Source of the DNA: Aspidapion aeneum
Lineage: Eukaryota > Arthropoda > Insecta > Coleoptera > Brentidae
Length of the DNA stretch: 64,000 bases
Direction: 5' to 3'
NCBI GenBank assembly: GCA_963576565.1
Contig: OY755042.1
Span: forward strand, 186,001-250,000
Notes under the pieces: model-generated
What the model was told of the DNA's origin: nothing
The model's input: the letters and a program-made list of their open reading frames with translations, nothing else
Database searches by the model: none
Position numbers and translations under genes: made by a program
In this document: one piece after another, positions 45,720 through 57,164 of the stretch
How positions within the stretch are numbered: the stretch's first letter is position 1
Layout of the letters: each line of letters opens with the position of its first letter

Positions 45720-46660
45720 AACATAATTAAAAATTACAAGTAAAAAGAAAATAACACATATGGGGCTTTCCATATCAAACCGAATGAACCTTATTTTCAA
45801 TAAAAAATTATTTTTTGATTTCCCTATTGGTACCGATAACACCGAGATAAAAAATTTAAAAAAATGTTGCGATTCCTTAAATCTACAGGGTGTTTTATCT
45901 TCTTAATTGGCCACAACATATCCATAGTTTATGATTTTCCTGAACAAATACGAACTTTGCAAAATATTTTTTTACAACTGTTTGGAAACAAGAACAAGAG
46001 GCTTTAGGAAAAAATATTGAAAATGACAAATAGTCGTATCACACCTTAATACAAGACATCAAATTAAAAAAAAAACGCCATTTTGAGAAAGTGACCCCTT
46101 CGATTTTTTATATTTTTTTGAAAAAAGATGCTCCAATATCTTGTCTAAGTGTGCCGAGGCCTTGGCCCTACTTATATGTATGTATAAGCCCTATATGGGC
46201 AAGCGAGGAGTCATATTGAGGCGCCCGGGGTTGCCAAATCAATATACATTTTATTAAATATAGTTGTTTTGCTTAAAGGATTTTTTTTATTCTGACACCT
46301 CCCCCCCATTACCTATGATATCAGCGGCGTCAAAATGAAGGGCCAAGACGGGCCTTGGCCTTCTACTGTTTAAGACCTTATCGGTCACCGGCATTGTGGC
46401 ACATTTTTCTAATTGAAATATTTAGTCTTGCACTGTCATGAAACTAGACAACACTATAAAGGGTGTCTCAAATTCGATGTTAATAAATAAAATATGTATA
46501 AAATAAAATGTTTAATACATAAATAATCTCTTCCAGACGAGACTTACGCTTAATGTTTTTCATAATGCCGCATGCCCCTTTGGATTGCAAGGCTTACCCG
46601 TAGGGAGATAAAGCTACTATTTTTTTGATATTTACTTTTTTTACATTTACTGATCTCATT
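45720..46660. other. Intronic sequence with one possible hAT end
   Basis: CAGCGGCGTCAAAATG at 46323 resembles a hAT left terminus, but no right end was found. No coding sequence recognised. Confidence 0.4.
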
Positions 46661-46666
46661 AAGTTC

Positions 46667-47780
46667 TAAGTGGCATGAAGGCCTTACTTTTAAACTAAAA
46701 CGGTTTCTGCCAAAACAATATTCGGATATTTTAGAATCATACATATCTGATAGACATTTTAGAGTAAAACAGGAAGACTCATGCTCAAATTTAAGAGAAA
46801 TTCAAGCAGGCGTGCCCCAGGGTAGCGTACTAGGCCCTTATCTATACTTATTATTCAGCGATATCCCAAAGCCAGAAAATTGTCACTTAGCAACATTTGC
46901 AGATGATACTGGTTTATTGACGGTAGAAAAATCTATTGAAAAATGCATAGAAAAACTTCAGGATGCAGTCACCGAAGTTCACAGTTGGACCACAAAGTGG
47001 CGAATAAAATTAAATGAAACCAAATCAATTCATGTTGATTTTACAAACAAAAATATAAATCACATACAAATAACAATTAACAACATTCCCGTACCATATT
47101 CAAATCAGGCAAAATATCTCGGTATAACACTTGATGCCAAATTGCGCTGGAAAGCACATGTTAAGAAAAAAAAGAAGAACTTGAGATAAGGTATAGAAAA
47201 ATGAACTGGCTAATTGGAAGGAAGTCCAATTTAACAATTCATAATAAGTTACAGCTTTATAGACAAATACTGAAACCAGTAAGGACATATGGTATTCAAC
47301 TATGGGGTTGTGCTAAAGAGAGTAACATTCTAGTTGTACAGAGATTTCAAAATAAAGTATTAAGAAACATTGTGAATGCACCTTGGTACGTTCGAAATAG
47401 TGACCTTCATCGAGATCTAAAAATCGAAACTGTAGCAGAGACTATAAAAAAGTACGCAAAAAGCCATGAAGATAGACTCCATCGGCATGTGAATGTGGAA
47501 GCAATTCAGCTTCTAGACAATACTATGCTAGTTCGAAGACTAAAAAGAGTGAAGCCGTTTGAGCTAGTAAACTAAGTGAATTATATAAAACAAAATAATG
47601 CTATAAACACAACACAATTGTGAGTTACAGACTAAACAAAGCGGGGAGAACTGTTGAGTGAACCCTAAGTTTAAATCTGACTTTTCTAGTAAATTAAGTT
47701 AAAACAAAATTGCTAATTAGTTTTACTGACTAGATTGTAATACAATAAACACAGTGTGTTTGACAAATAAAAAAAAAATA
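46667..47780 (+). pseudogene. Jockey-like LINE, 5'-truncated, with poly-A tail
   Basis: The frame opens near 46670 with WHEGLTFKLKRFLPKQY, then SYISDRHFRVK, AGVPQGSVLGPYLYLLFSDI and the catalytic box FADDTG (about 46888). The thumb motif YLGITLDAKLRW is near 47116. A frameshift in an A-run at about 47175 leads to the connected frame 47201-47575 (YGIQLWGCAKESN, then a stop). A short 3' UTR ends in an A-rich tail at 47767-47780. The motif set fits the jockey clade. Upstream endonuclease and gag regions are missing, as usual for 5' truncation. Confidence 0.85.
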
Positions 47781-47789
47781 AATAAGTTC

Positions 47790-49259
47790 TTAGCGTCCTC
47801 TCCCCACAGGCCCAAGGTTTGAACAATAATGGAACAATAATAGGTACAAACAAAAACGGATCCTCCAATTCTCTATATTCCTCCCTCTTTTAAACTTCTC
47901 CAAGATCAGCTGCTTCCACCGATTTTATTAAATTTATTCAAGCCTTACTGCTCTTTCAGGGCACCAAAGTCATCCCGTCCGCCCACTTATCGGCGCCACA
48001 AAAAATACCGAGAGGCTCCAGCACTGCAGGAAAATCTACAGAACTAAGAGACCTCTTAATAATATCAAAAGTCCGTAGGAATAAAATTTCAGACTTCCAT
48101 TGTCTTTATTTATTTTAAACGAGACGTATCGGTTAGTAAGTATCTCTAACCATTTTCAAGTGTTACCTGAGTTTGAACAATTGTCTACAAGTTTCAACCA
48201 AAGAATCATTAGTCAGTCTAACTAAACGACCTGGACAAAAATTTGTCTAAAATGTTACCTAAAAGAAGATGAAGGTAAAGCATCGAAAACTAGAAGGAGA
48301 TCGGAGATCTTAGGTTCCTGTAAAGCTAGTTTTTTTTTTTAAAGATGTTTGATTATCAGAAATTTTAAAATGTTTGATAAAGGTTTAGTTAAATCTTTTT
48401 GTGAAAACTAGTAAGAAATTTCTGAAATATTAGTTATTTATTTAAAATACAGAAGTCATTCTTTGTACAAGTTATCAATAATTTTTTAAAACTTGTTTTG
48501 GAAAAAGAGATGAAAGAAGTTTTGAAACGTCATGTATTGACCCAAGAAAGGCAGAAAAGCAGAGGCCTGCAGAATCTCCTATTTCAAGCCCATCTAATTT
48601 AATTGGCAAAGAGGATTGAATCCAAGCATTTTCATTAAAGAAGTGAAAACATTTTAAGACTAGCAGAAACATAGCGAAGAAGATATGTTAATCTAGGAAA
48701 GACGACATGCAGAATGTCGTAAAAGATATATAAGCAATATGTGAATCAGCTTCGGAAAGTTTATCTGAAATTTTCTTGAATTTCGTAAATGTATAGTCAA
48801 AAACAAGTTTTATTTTATTTTCAGGAAAAGGACATCCCAGTAAAGTTAAATTGTCTGGGTTAACGTTGAAGAACATTACGGATTAGCGTATTGAGTTTTC
48901 TCATTATAAACGTAGGATGAGAGACAAAATGGTCAAATTAATTTCATAAGGGTGTCCATATTGACCAAGCAGAGCAAGGGCGTAGGTAGGATTTTACTTG
49001 GTTGGGACACTATAAAAGTAAACTTTTTGGTATTTTTTACATTTTGCATACGTGACAGTAACGGGTACGGACACCGGTTTGGGGGGGGGGTGCATAATCC
49101 CTTTCTCCGCCCTTATCTACACCTTTAAATTTAAGTAGTTTTATAAGGACGAAACAGTTAACTGTCAACACTTAAGGTGTCCATTAGATCTTGGACTCCC
49201 GTGAAACTTTTTTTTAACTGATTAGTCACGAAAACTTGTATGATTTATAATTCACGGGT
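47790..49259. other. Intronic sequence, mostly unassigned
   Basis: Apart from the Penelope-type motif at 48081-48165, no repeat or exon was recognised. CAAGGGCGTAGGTAGG at 48973 resembles a hAT terminus without a partner. Confidence 0.4.
48081..48165 (-). repeat. Penelope-type terminal motif (copy 1)
   Basis: Shares 'cttccattgtctttattta' and a following stem GGTTAG...CTAACC with 61385-61478. On the minus strand the arrangement 'CTTGAAAATGGTTAG...CTAACCGATACGTC' resembles the hammerhead-like core found in Penelope-like element pseudo-LTRs (stem II followed by GAAAC), here with GATAC instead of GAAAC. This is a fragment only; no GIY-YIG or reverse transcriptase sequence accompanies it. Confidence 0.45.
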
Positions 49260-49464
49260 ACTAAAATCTGAGTGACGTTTACAATGTCGAAATACATTTA
49301 ATCGAAAATCAAAATCTCGAATATTCAAAATGTCGAATAATTAAAACATAGATAATCAAAATGTCGAAAATCAAAATCTCGAAAAATCAAAATGTAGAAA
49401 ATAATAATATCGAAAGTTAAAATATCGAAAATTAAAAAGTCGAAATAAAAAATGTCGAATAGTT

Positions 49465-50664
49465 CCCAACTAACATTTATAGTAGCGGCTACATGTTCTA
49501 AAGGCTTTGCTACTTTCTTATAGTAGAAATGTGGTGATCCCAACCAAAATTTGTTACTTTTTAGTTCTAACTACTATTTAGTATCAGGAAATAGTAGATG
49601 TTTCGTAAAAACGACCCTCTAAACTACTTCATAGGATTGTTTCTTGATAGTCGATTCTGATAGTCTTCTCTACCACAATAGGACGTTGCTAAAGTTTTAC
49701 TTTCTTTTTAGTCGTTATTTCGTAGTCGCCCTGACTTTTATATCCTACTTAATTACCACTAGAAAGTTAAGCTTCATTGGAGTCCCAAACAAGTGTATCC
49801 GACAACTACATTATAACTTTAATTTTTACCACAAAAGTTTGTGTCGTCATAGTAACATCTGATGTAACAATTTAGACAAAATAACTTTTTGGATCAACTT
49901 TAAAGCCGCAACTACTTTCAAGTAACCTTTTCGACTATCAGGGAATATAGTTTGGGACGCCATGTTTTTATGTAAGAAAGAAAATTTAATATTTTTGTTG
50001 TCGTTTTATGAGCTCATATTAAAGAGCCATACTATTTTATAAACAAATTAGTTGAAGCTTACCAAAAATGCTCTTCTTAAGCACCATTTGTTGGAGTTAA
50101 CTGTCAATTATGAAAACATAACCTCCAAAATCACAACACAAAAATTCAATCAGCTACCAGAAAACGGCTCAATTTTACGGGCGCACCGGTTTTTTGCAAT
50201 ATATATAATGCATGTTATACAAAAAACTTTGCGTCGCACTCGAATTTTGATCCTCTGCTCGTAAATTCTCACACTTTTGGATAACATAGTTCATATTATA
50301 ACCATAACCAAACAAAATACTAAGCGAGTCTGTTTACTGTTGTGTCCACCATATTGTGTAACAATTCTACCAAAAAGAAACGATTATATTATTTGCAACT
50401 ACATCGCAACTTTTATGCCATTACGGAAAAAAAAACAGCCTCTACGACGTAGTAGATACCTGGCTACGACGTAGTAGTGTAGTTGTTACTACAGTGACTT
50501 TAAACACTTGGCCAAGTAGTTATAACCAGAAATTGGTTCCCCACTTAGGGAATTATAACGTCGCTGTATGGTATACTGAGACGTAGCAGGAGTACGTTGC
50601 GGTTACTTTTAAGAAATTCTTTCTAGTTGGGGTTTCGTCGTTACAACTTTAATTGTTTGTTGGG
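49465..50664 (+). mobile_element. 1200-bp CCCAAC element, copy 2
   Basis: Starts CCCAACTAACATTTATAG and ends with the inverse of CCCAACAAACAATTAAAG; TT on both sides (49463-49464, 50665-50666). Exactly the same length as copies 1 and 3. It splits the left arm of the Foldback-like element and is therefore younger than it. Confidence 0.9.
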
Positions 50665-50937
50665 TTACATTATCGAAAAATTAAAATATCGAAAACACAA
50701 AATATCGAATAACAAAATATCGAAAATACAAAATATGGAAAATACAAAATATCGAAACAACATAATATCGAAACAACAAAATATCGAAAATACAAAATAT
50801 CGAATAACAAAATATCGAAAATACAATATATCGAAACAACAAAATATCGAAAATCAAAAACAGAAAATTTCAGAACCTTCACCTAACCTGACCCTGACCT
50901 AATCAAACGTAACCTAATCTGATATAACCACACGAAA

Positions 50938-51165
50938 ATAGATAGTTTCAAAAACCTATCCTAACGAAACCTAGTGAAATCTAACCGAACCGAACGAATC
51001 AAACCGAACCAAAGCAAACTAAACCAACAATTTTTCTCAAAAAAAAAACTTTCCTGACTTCTTTACCGGGATCCTAGAAGGTGTGAATTCGAACCGAACC
51101 GAACCGAACCGAACCGAACCGAACCGAACGTATCCAAACCTAACCATACCCAACCAAACGACAGT
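50938..51165. repeat. GAACC pentanucleotide tract in the Foldback centre
   Basis: Contains about nine consecutive GAACC units (51082-51128) next to the 'gggatcctaga' motif and 'aaactttcctgacttc' sequence also present at 30600-31035. Confidence 0.7.
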
Positions 51166-51552
51166 TTGATTATTCGAGATTGTAATTTTTCGATATTTTG
51201 TGGTTTCGATATTTAATTCTTTTTACATACATTTTAATTTTTAATATTGTCCTTTTCGATATTTTGTTATTTCGATATTTTGATTCTCGACATTTTTAGT
51301 ATTCGACATTTTGATTATTCTAGATTTTAATTTTTCGATATTTTGTAATTTCGATATTTTAATTTTCGATATTTTAATTATTCGACATTTTTCAATTCGA
51401 CATTTTAATTTTCGAGATTTTGATTTTCGACATTTTGAGTTTCTATGTTTTAATTATTCGACATTTTGATTGTTCGAGATTTTGATTTTCGATATGAGTT
51501 CAAGATTTTAAATTTCGATTATATGTATTTCGACATTGTGAACGTCATCCCT

Positions 51553-52800
51553 AAAATCTGAGGGCACGGCATCGGCAGTGCCTCGTCAAGTTCGCGCTGC
51601 TATGTCGTACCATATTTGACCTATCTAAAACTCTACTTTGAAATGAGCTACGAATCTCAAACTTTGCACAGTCGTACATCTTCATAGAGTTAAGAACCCT
51701 TCCAAGCTTCATGGATTTACATGTAGTAGTAAAGTAGTTACGAAATTTCAAAAAACGTCGAAATTGCCACTCACTCATTGACTCACTCATGTATAAATCA
51801 TCAAAATTCTACTGTACTTCCAGACATGCTACAAACCTGAAATTTGGCACACTGATAGAAATTATAACCAAATCCCAATCAAATCAAATCAAAAAGCTCC
51901 AAAATTCAAATTAACTTCCCTCTCCTATACATGTAGAGTTATGTAAAAGTAACATTGCCCACTTTCAGAAACGCTAGAGAGCTGAGCTTTGGAAGGCTGA
52001 TAGGACTTACGATAAAACCATGAGAAAAAATTGAAAAACCCCAAAATTTTAATTTACTCTTCTCCCCTATAAATGTAAAGTTATGCCAAATTAACATTGG
52101 CTCACCTCGAGAAACGCTAGAGAGCTGACCTTTGGAACACTGATAGGAACTAAAATAAAACTATAGGAAAAAATTTAAAAACACCAACATTTTAATTCAC
52201 TTTCTTCCCCTATACTGTAAAATTATATAAAAGTAGCATTGTCCAGTTCCAGAAACGTTAGAGAGCTGAGCTTTGGAAGGCTGATAGGAACTATGATAAA
52301 GCCATGGACAAAAATTAAAAACCTCAAAATTTTAAATTAGGCATTGCAAAAATTTTGAACAATATTTTGCATATTTTACTACTTTAAAAATTAAATATTA
52401 TTTAATGCCTTTAAAAATGAAGGGAAATCATAACAAAAACATTTCATGTAAAAAAAGCCAAGTACGCGAAAATGGTATTCCGTAAAAAGAATTGAGATAA
52501 AAGTAAAGCCAAGTTTTCCAATACAAATTTCAAAATGAAAGGTTCTTATTAGTTTGAAAATGTTTTTCTAAACTTGTCTATTACGGATTTAAATGACCCT
52601 TAGGCACAGTGCTAAATTGAACATAAAAAAGTTTTGCTATAATAGCAAAGTTTTAAAAAACATTTCCAAACTAGTAAAAACCTTTCATTTTGAAATTTGT
52701 ATTGGAGAACTTGGCTTTACTTTTATCTCAATTCTTTTTACGGAATACCATTTTCGCGTACTTGGTTTTTTTTTACATGAAATGTTTTTGTTATGATTAA
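51553..52800 (-). mobile_element. HINE-like element, copy 7
   Basis: Hairpin end at 51559 with a 5-bp insertion in its loop (GGCACGGCATCGGCAGTGCC), a deletion in the end segment, about three and a half tandem units (51835-52330), linker, and a full palindromic block (52428-52797). The Foldback-like element directly abuts its hairpin terminus. Confidence 0.65.
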
Positions 52801-52910
52801 CGTTTTTTAGAATTTCTTTGAATTTAACTTTGTGCGTCTGAATAAGAAGACTTAAATTAATTAGGCTAGATCTTATTTAGCATTCTCCTAACAAACAAAA
52901 TTTTACTTAC

Positions 52911-53024
52911 AAACAAGTGGCTCCATTCTTGCAAATCGGGGCATTGTCAGAAAAGCAAAGCGACTTGGATCCTTTAGAGCAGTTGGGCCCGGTGAATCCA
53001 GCGAAGCAGTCGCATGTAAATTTC
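52911..53024 (-). CDS. Exon 4 of the CUB/EGF gene (EGF-1 end, EGF-2 start)
   Basis: Acceptor …AATTTTAG|G with the first exon base at 53024; donor TTGTTT|GTAAGT with the last base at 52911. In phase with the neighbouring exons it reads KFTCDCFAGFTGPNCSKGSK, then LCFSDNAPICKNGATC. The first part closes one EGF-like module (C-D-C...GFTGPNC) and the second opens another (C...ICKNGATC). Length is 114 bp. The next exon is 13.9 kb downstream past many transposons. No premature stops. Confidence 0.85.
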
Positions 53025-53500
53025 CTAAAATTAAATTTAATTAAACTGTTGGCTTTGTTGTTAAGAAAATTAACCTACAAAATTATTTGCTATTTTTTGA
53101 CATTTTTATAGTTATTTTGTTAGTATTTTTTTAATTAAGGCCAAGGTGAGATTTACACAAGTTGCATCAAGACATAGACTACAACCTAATCATCCTTTAG
53201 CGGAAAATAAAGTACCACTTAATAAATTTTCTATTTAGGATTTTTTTGGTTGTACGTAAACCCGAGTCAAAAATTTTGGTTGCCAATATAACCCCTATAA
53301 TTTAATTTCACTTACAATAGTTTTTGCTACTTTGTTGGTTTTTTTTTCATAAAATGGAAGTATTGAAACCATAAATTTTATAAAAAATCTAAATATTTAA
53401 AATAAACTAAAAACAAAAACTACTTTTTCAACTAGCATTAGCCTGATAAACCAGAGCTCCCCACTCTGCCCTCTCTGGCACGATTCTTCATCACCTTCTT
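53025..53500 (-). other. Intronic AT-rich sequence
   Basis: Part of the 1.9-kb intron between the exons at 54946-55074 and 52911-53024. No feature recognised before the LINE fragment that starts near 53585. Confidence 0.5.
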
Positions 53501-53584
53501 GCTCCCGTATTCTTGATGTTATATTCTTTTAGGAGGAGGAGACGAGACCCGAATATCTGGCAGCCTCTCCGAGAAGAGACATAG

Positions 53585-54214
53585 AAGTACATGGAGAGGA
53601 GGCTGTATATAACAGTCATTAGACCAATGATTGCGTATGGTGCAATAGTCTGGTTTGAGAAGGGACATGAAAGAACCTCGAGAGCCAAACTAACCAGCTT
53701 ACAACGCAGCCCTGGGCATATCATACAATGCTGCTAAATTAACCATATTGGGATGGATGGAGGACAGCTTCCAACAATACTGGATGAATATACCAGAACT
53801 GGCTCACTCTAAAGAGTTCATTAAAGGACCTTGTCAGAAGAGAGCCAGAAATATCATTGGACTTACCAGACATGAGATCCGTATAGTGACAGGACTTTTT
53901 ACGGGTCACTGCCGACTAAGAGTACCCATGCACAGAATGGGAATAACAGAAGAGACCGAATTTAGACTCTGTATGGAGGATGATGAAACAGTTAGACATA
54001 TACTGTGCGAATGTCCGGCTATTGCACGTTTACGTCAAAACACTTTCGGTAAACCTCAGATCGACTCAGAAGATCTGAACAGTGTCTCACCCAAACTGAT
54101 AGCTAACCTTTTTGGAGGATTAGGCATACAGTGGTGAGAAACCACTCAAAAATGAGCCACAATAGACCCACTAGTGGTCGCAGTGGAAGGGCTGCAAGGC
54201 CCACTCATATATGA
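53585..54214 (+). pseudogene. LINE ORF2 C-terminal fragment with zinc-finger tail
   Basis: An upstream decayed part reads YITVIRPMIAYGAIVWFEKG (about 53610-53665). From 53748 an open frame reads GWMEDSFQQYWMN...RARNIIGLTRHE, TGLFTGHCRLRVPMHRMGI and a Cys/His tail FRLCMEDDETVRHILCEC, ending near 54137. This arrangement follows the RNase H domain in jockey/R1/I-type LINEs; the RNase H itself appears deleted here. A related but distinct tail is at 58990-59920 on the other strand. Confidence 0.75.
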
Positions 54215-54362
54215 ATCATCAATCACATGGAGAGGAAGTAATCATTGAACAAGAAATGATAAAGAATAATATTAAAAATCTTAAATCCGGAAAAGCTAGC
54301 GGACCTGGGGGAATATATGCTGAAATGCTCAAATATGGATCAGAGAAACTACTCGAAAATCC

Positions 54363-54410
<48 letters not shown>

Positions 54411-54830
54411 ACAGTACCTAATGATTGGAAAATTGCATTCATATCCTCAAAACATAAAAAAGGAAACAAGCTGGATTGCAACAATTACAGAGGAATTTCA
54501 GTAAACAGTACTCTAAGTAGATTGTACGGTAGGATTCTTAGAGATCTAATAGAGAATGATTTTCATGAACAAGAAGAAGAAGAGCAAAGTGGGTTTCGTG
54601 CAGGCAGATCTTGTAGTGATAATATTTTTTGTCTTAAACAAGTAATTGAGAAAAGGAGCGCCAGAAATATAGAGACTCATGTTACCTTTGTGGACCTACA
54701 AAAAGCATATGATACCGTTCCAGTAGAAAATTTATGGACAGTGTTAGAGCAAACTAATATCAATCATACATACATAAAAGCGATAAAAGAACTATACAAA
54801 GCGTCAAAATTTAACACGCCCTATTATGAA
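54215..54830 (+). pseudogene. Reverse transcriptase fragment of the (TA)n-tailed LINE family
   Basis: Reads EEVIIEQEMIKNNIKNLKSG, GGIYAEMLKYGSEKLLENPT, then after a (TA)n insertion NDWKIAFISSKHKKGN, NNYRGISVNS, EEEQSGFRAGRSCSD, VTFVDLQKAYDTVP and IKAIKELYKASK. It is the same family as 42930-45435. It stops near 54820, before the catalytic FxDDQ box. Apart from the inserted (TA)n the frame is nearly intact, suggesting a younger copy than the split one. Confidence 0.8.
54367..54405. repeat. (TA)n insertion with flanking ATCCCACA duplication
   Basis: Thirty-nine bases of pure TA repeat lie between ATCCCACA at 54359-54366 and ATCCCACA at 54406-54413. Removing the tract and one copy restores the LINE frame (…ENPT-VPNDW…). 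Confidence 0.9.
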
Positions 54831-54945
54831 CACGTGGTACATTTATGGTAGAAAGTGGAAAAAAGAATCCTTGAACTTTTTGGTTAACAAAAACTTAATC
54901 GAGTAAACCGAATGAACTATATTTAACACTTGCTCGTATACTCAC

Positions 54946-55074
54946 GTGTAATAGTCGTAGCAAATACCGGTGAATCCACAATCCATCATAGTGCACGAGG
55001 GAGTTCTCACCTCATTACCCGTAATCTCGTAGGTAATGTTAAATCCGTACACGTCGAGAAATTTATCCAGCACC
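54946..55074 (-). CDS. Exon 3 of the CUB/EGF gene (CUB end, EGF-1 start)
   Basis: Acceptor …CTCTTAG|G with the first base at 55074; donor TACAC|GTGAGT with the last base at 54946. In phase it reads RVLDKFLDVYGFNITYEITG, then NEVRTPSCTMMDCGFTGICY and DYY. The GFNITYEI segment is the usual closing strand of a CUB domain; the Cys-rich continuation begins an EGF-like module finished in the exon at 52911-53024. Length is 129 bp, no stops. Confidence 0.85.
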
Positions 55075-55127
55075 CTAAGAGAAAGAGAACTTAATCAAAT
55101 ATCTAGGAATTGCCAGCGACTGAATAC

Positions 55128-55212
55128 GGGTAGGGGACAATTCGCCGCGGCCGATTCGCCGCAGAACAATTCGCCGCCGGCTGATTCGCCGCAGGGACAA
55201 TTCGCCGCGAGA
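55128..55212. repeat. ATTCGCCGC short tandem array
   Basis: ATTCGCCGC appears five times with alternating spacers (GGACA, GCCG, AGAACA, CGGCTG, AGGGACA), giving a roughly 30-bp higher unit. It is markedly GC-rich against its AT-rich flanks and lies just upstream in gene sense of the exon at 54946-55074, inside an intron. Confidence 0.8.
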
Positions 55213-55379
55213 TTTTTTATTTTATGATGTTACCATTGGCAATTGTTTAAACAGTTTTATTTAGCTTAACTTCATATAATAAATTTGTTTATTTGTTTGA
55301 TCATAACTTTTTTGAAACTTTTCCAACTAGGTATTTGGGGTTAGTATACAATTCAACAATTTTTTCTATTAGAAAAATA

Positions 55380-56065
55380 AATAAAATGGCGGATCCAAAA
55401 TGGCGGATTTTCCCATTTATGAACCGATTTGCATCAAACTCGGAACTTTGAGATCTTTTAGGTCGCTGATTATTATTTTTCACTTAATTTAAAAAAATCA
55501 AAATGGCGGTTCCATAATGGCGCACTTTCTTATTTATAAACCGATTTGCCTCAAACTTGAAGCATCGCGGCGCCTAAGGTAACTCAATACAATTTTTGAT
55601 TTAAATTTTAAAACCTGAAAATGGCGGATTCCTCGGGGCCTAGCCCCCCCCCCAAGCCTAAGATTTTTTTAGATATTTTTCACATATTTCATGAATAAAA
55701 CGATTAAAGAGTATAAAATTCGCCATCATGAGGCTTCGCCCGCCCTCCCCCCAGAGAAATCAGCCCCTCTCAATTTTGAGGCAAATCGGTTTATGAACAA
55801 GAAAGTACGCCATTGTGGAACTGCCATTTTGATTTTTTAAAATTTTAGTTAAAAATAATAATCAGCGACCTGAAAGGTCTCAAAGTTCCGAGTTTGATGC
55901 AAATCGGTTCATAAATGGGAAAATCCCCCATTTTTAATCCGCCATTTTAATTTTTTTAAATTTAAGTCAAAAATTGTATTAAGTTACCCTAAGCGCCGCG
56001 ATGTTTCAAGTTTGAGGCAAATCGGTTCATAAATAGAAAAATCCGCCATTTTATTTATTTAATTA
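55380..56065. repeat. 'ATGGCGGAT' block repeats in direct and inverted orientation
   Basis: Units of about 130 bp containing 'atggcgga', 'gaaccgatttgc' and 'tcaaac' occur twice forward (55386-55615) and two to three times inverted (55785-56060). The element resembles a foldback with a degenerate C-run centre (55640-55760). No coding sequence. Confidence 0.65.
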
Positions 56066-56334
56066 AATTAAAAAACAATAGATAAAATGCAGCTTAGAAA
56101 CAGTAAAAACACTAAAATAAATATTACAAATATTTTGCTATTATTTTCAATAACTAATGCGATGGAGGGGCCTGTTTGTTTGAGACAAGTTTCTCAAAAT
56201 CGGATTAAATGTTTGATTTGAAAGTTGTATACACATATCTGATTCAGGATTTAGTTTATTTCTTAAATTAAGTAGGGTTGTAAGAGTATACTTAGAAAAG
56301 CCTACTTTAACAGCAAAATTAGTTAATTCTTCAT

Positions 56335-56785
56335 CTGAGGGCACGGTAGTGCCTCGCCAAGTTCGCGCGCCGTAACCATCTTTTCTGGAAACATTTCAGC
56401 CGATATTTGACCTACCTAAAACTCTACTTCGGAATGAGCTACGAATCTCAAACTTTGCGCAGTCGTAGATCTCCATGGAATTAACAACCCCTCCAAGTTT
56501 CATGGAACTCCATAAAGTAGTAAAGTAGTTACGAAATTTCAAAAAACGTCGAAATTGCTACTCACTCACTCACTCATGTATAGATCATCAATATTCTACT
56601 GTACTTTCAGACATGCTACAAAGCTGAAATTTGGCAGACTGATAGAAATTATGACCAAACCCCTGGGAAAAATCAAAAAACCCCAAAATTTTAATTTACT
56701 CCCCTCCCCTATACATTTAAAGTTATATAAAAGTAGCATCGCCCACTTCCAGAAATGCTAGAAACTATAGGAAAAAATCAAAAAA
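56335..56785 (-). mobile_element. HINE-like element, copy 8 (truncated)
   Basis: Hairpin end (CTGAGGGCACGGTAGTGCC) from 56335, intact end segment, and about one tandem unit to 56780. It breaks off directly at hairpin-ended fragment F. Confidence 0.65.
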
Positions 56786-57021
56786 AGCCTATGTACCAAA
56801 TTTCATTAAAATTGGCCAGGCGGTTTTTGAGTTATGCGTGTTGGTCGTTACAGACAGACAGACAGACAGACATACAGACAGACGGCGTAACAAAAAAGTT
56901 TCAAAATCATCTGAAACGCAAAGATATATAAAAAATTTTGAAATCGGAGCAACTTTTTTTTTCTCGAAAAAATTAGGGTCACCATAGCTCACACTACTAT
57001 AGTATAGTATATGTGTGAGCT
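56786..57021 (+). mobile_element. Hairpin-ended GACA element, fragment F
   Basis: Right half of the family: conserved middle, ACAGAC tract (56849-56883) and complete right hairpin to 57021. The left hairpin and 118-bp units are missing. Confidence 0.7.
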
Positions 57022-57164
57022 AAAATATAAATAAAAAACGAATGTAGCGTCCACCGAAACAGCAGCTGTGTGTATACGTGACAAAACAAATAAATGCACA
57101 CTTGAAAATTTGCGCCTACGAATTATAAATTTGCCAATGTGTGCATGATTTTCTTGATTGCCTC

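Larger units (their letters stand above)
49272..51550. mobile_element. Foldback-like element with minisatellite arms
   Basis: The left arm (from 'tgacgtttacaatgtcgaaa' at about 49272) and the right arm (ending about 51549) are inverted copies. Both are built of degenerate units of about 14-17 bp with the core AAAATNTCGAA. The centre carries a GAACC-rich block (50938-51165). This is the layout of Foldback (FB) elements, whose long terminal inverted repeats are made of short tandem repeats. CTAAAATCTGAG occurs just outside both ends and may be the target duplication, except for three extra bases on the right. Copy 2 of the CCCAAC element is inserted in the left arm. Confidence 0.6.

Noticed and set aside
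51082..51128. Telomeric array
   Set aside because: Only about nine GAACC units inside a Foldback-like element; it is interstitial and not a known insect telomere motif.
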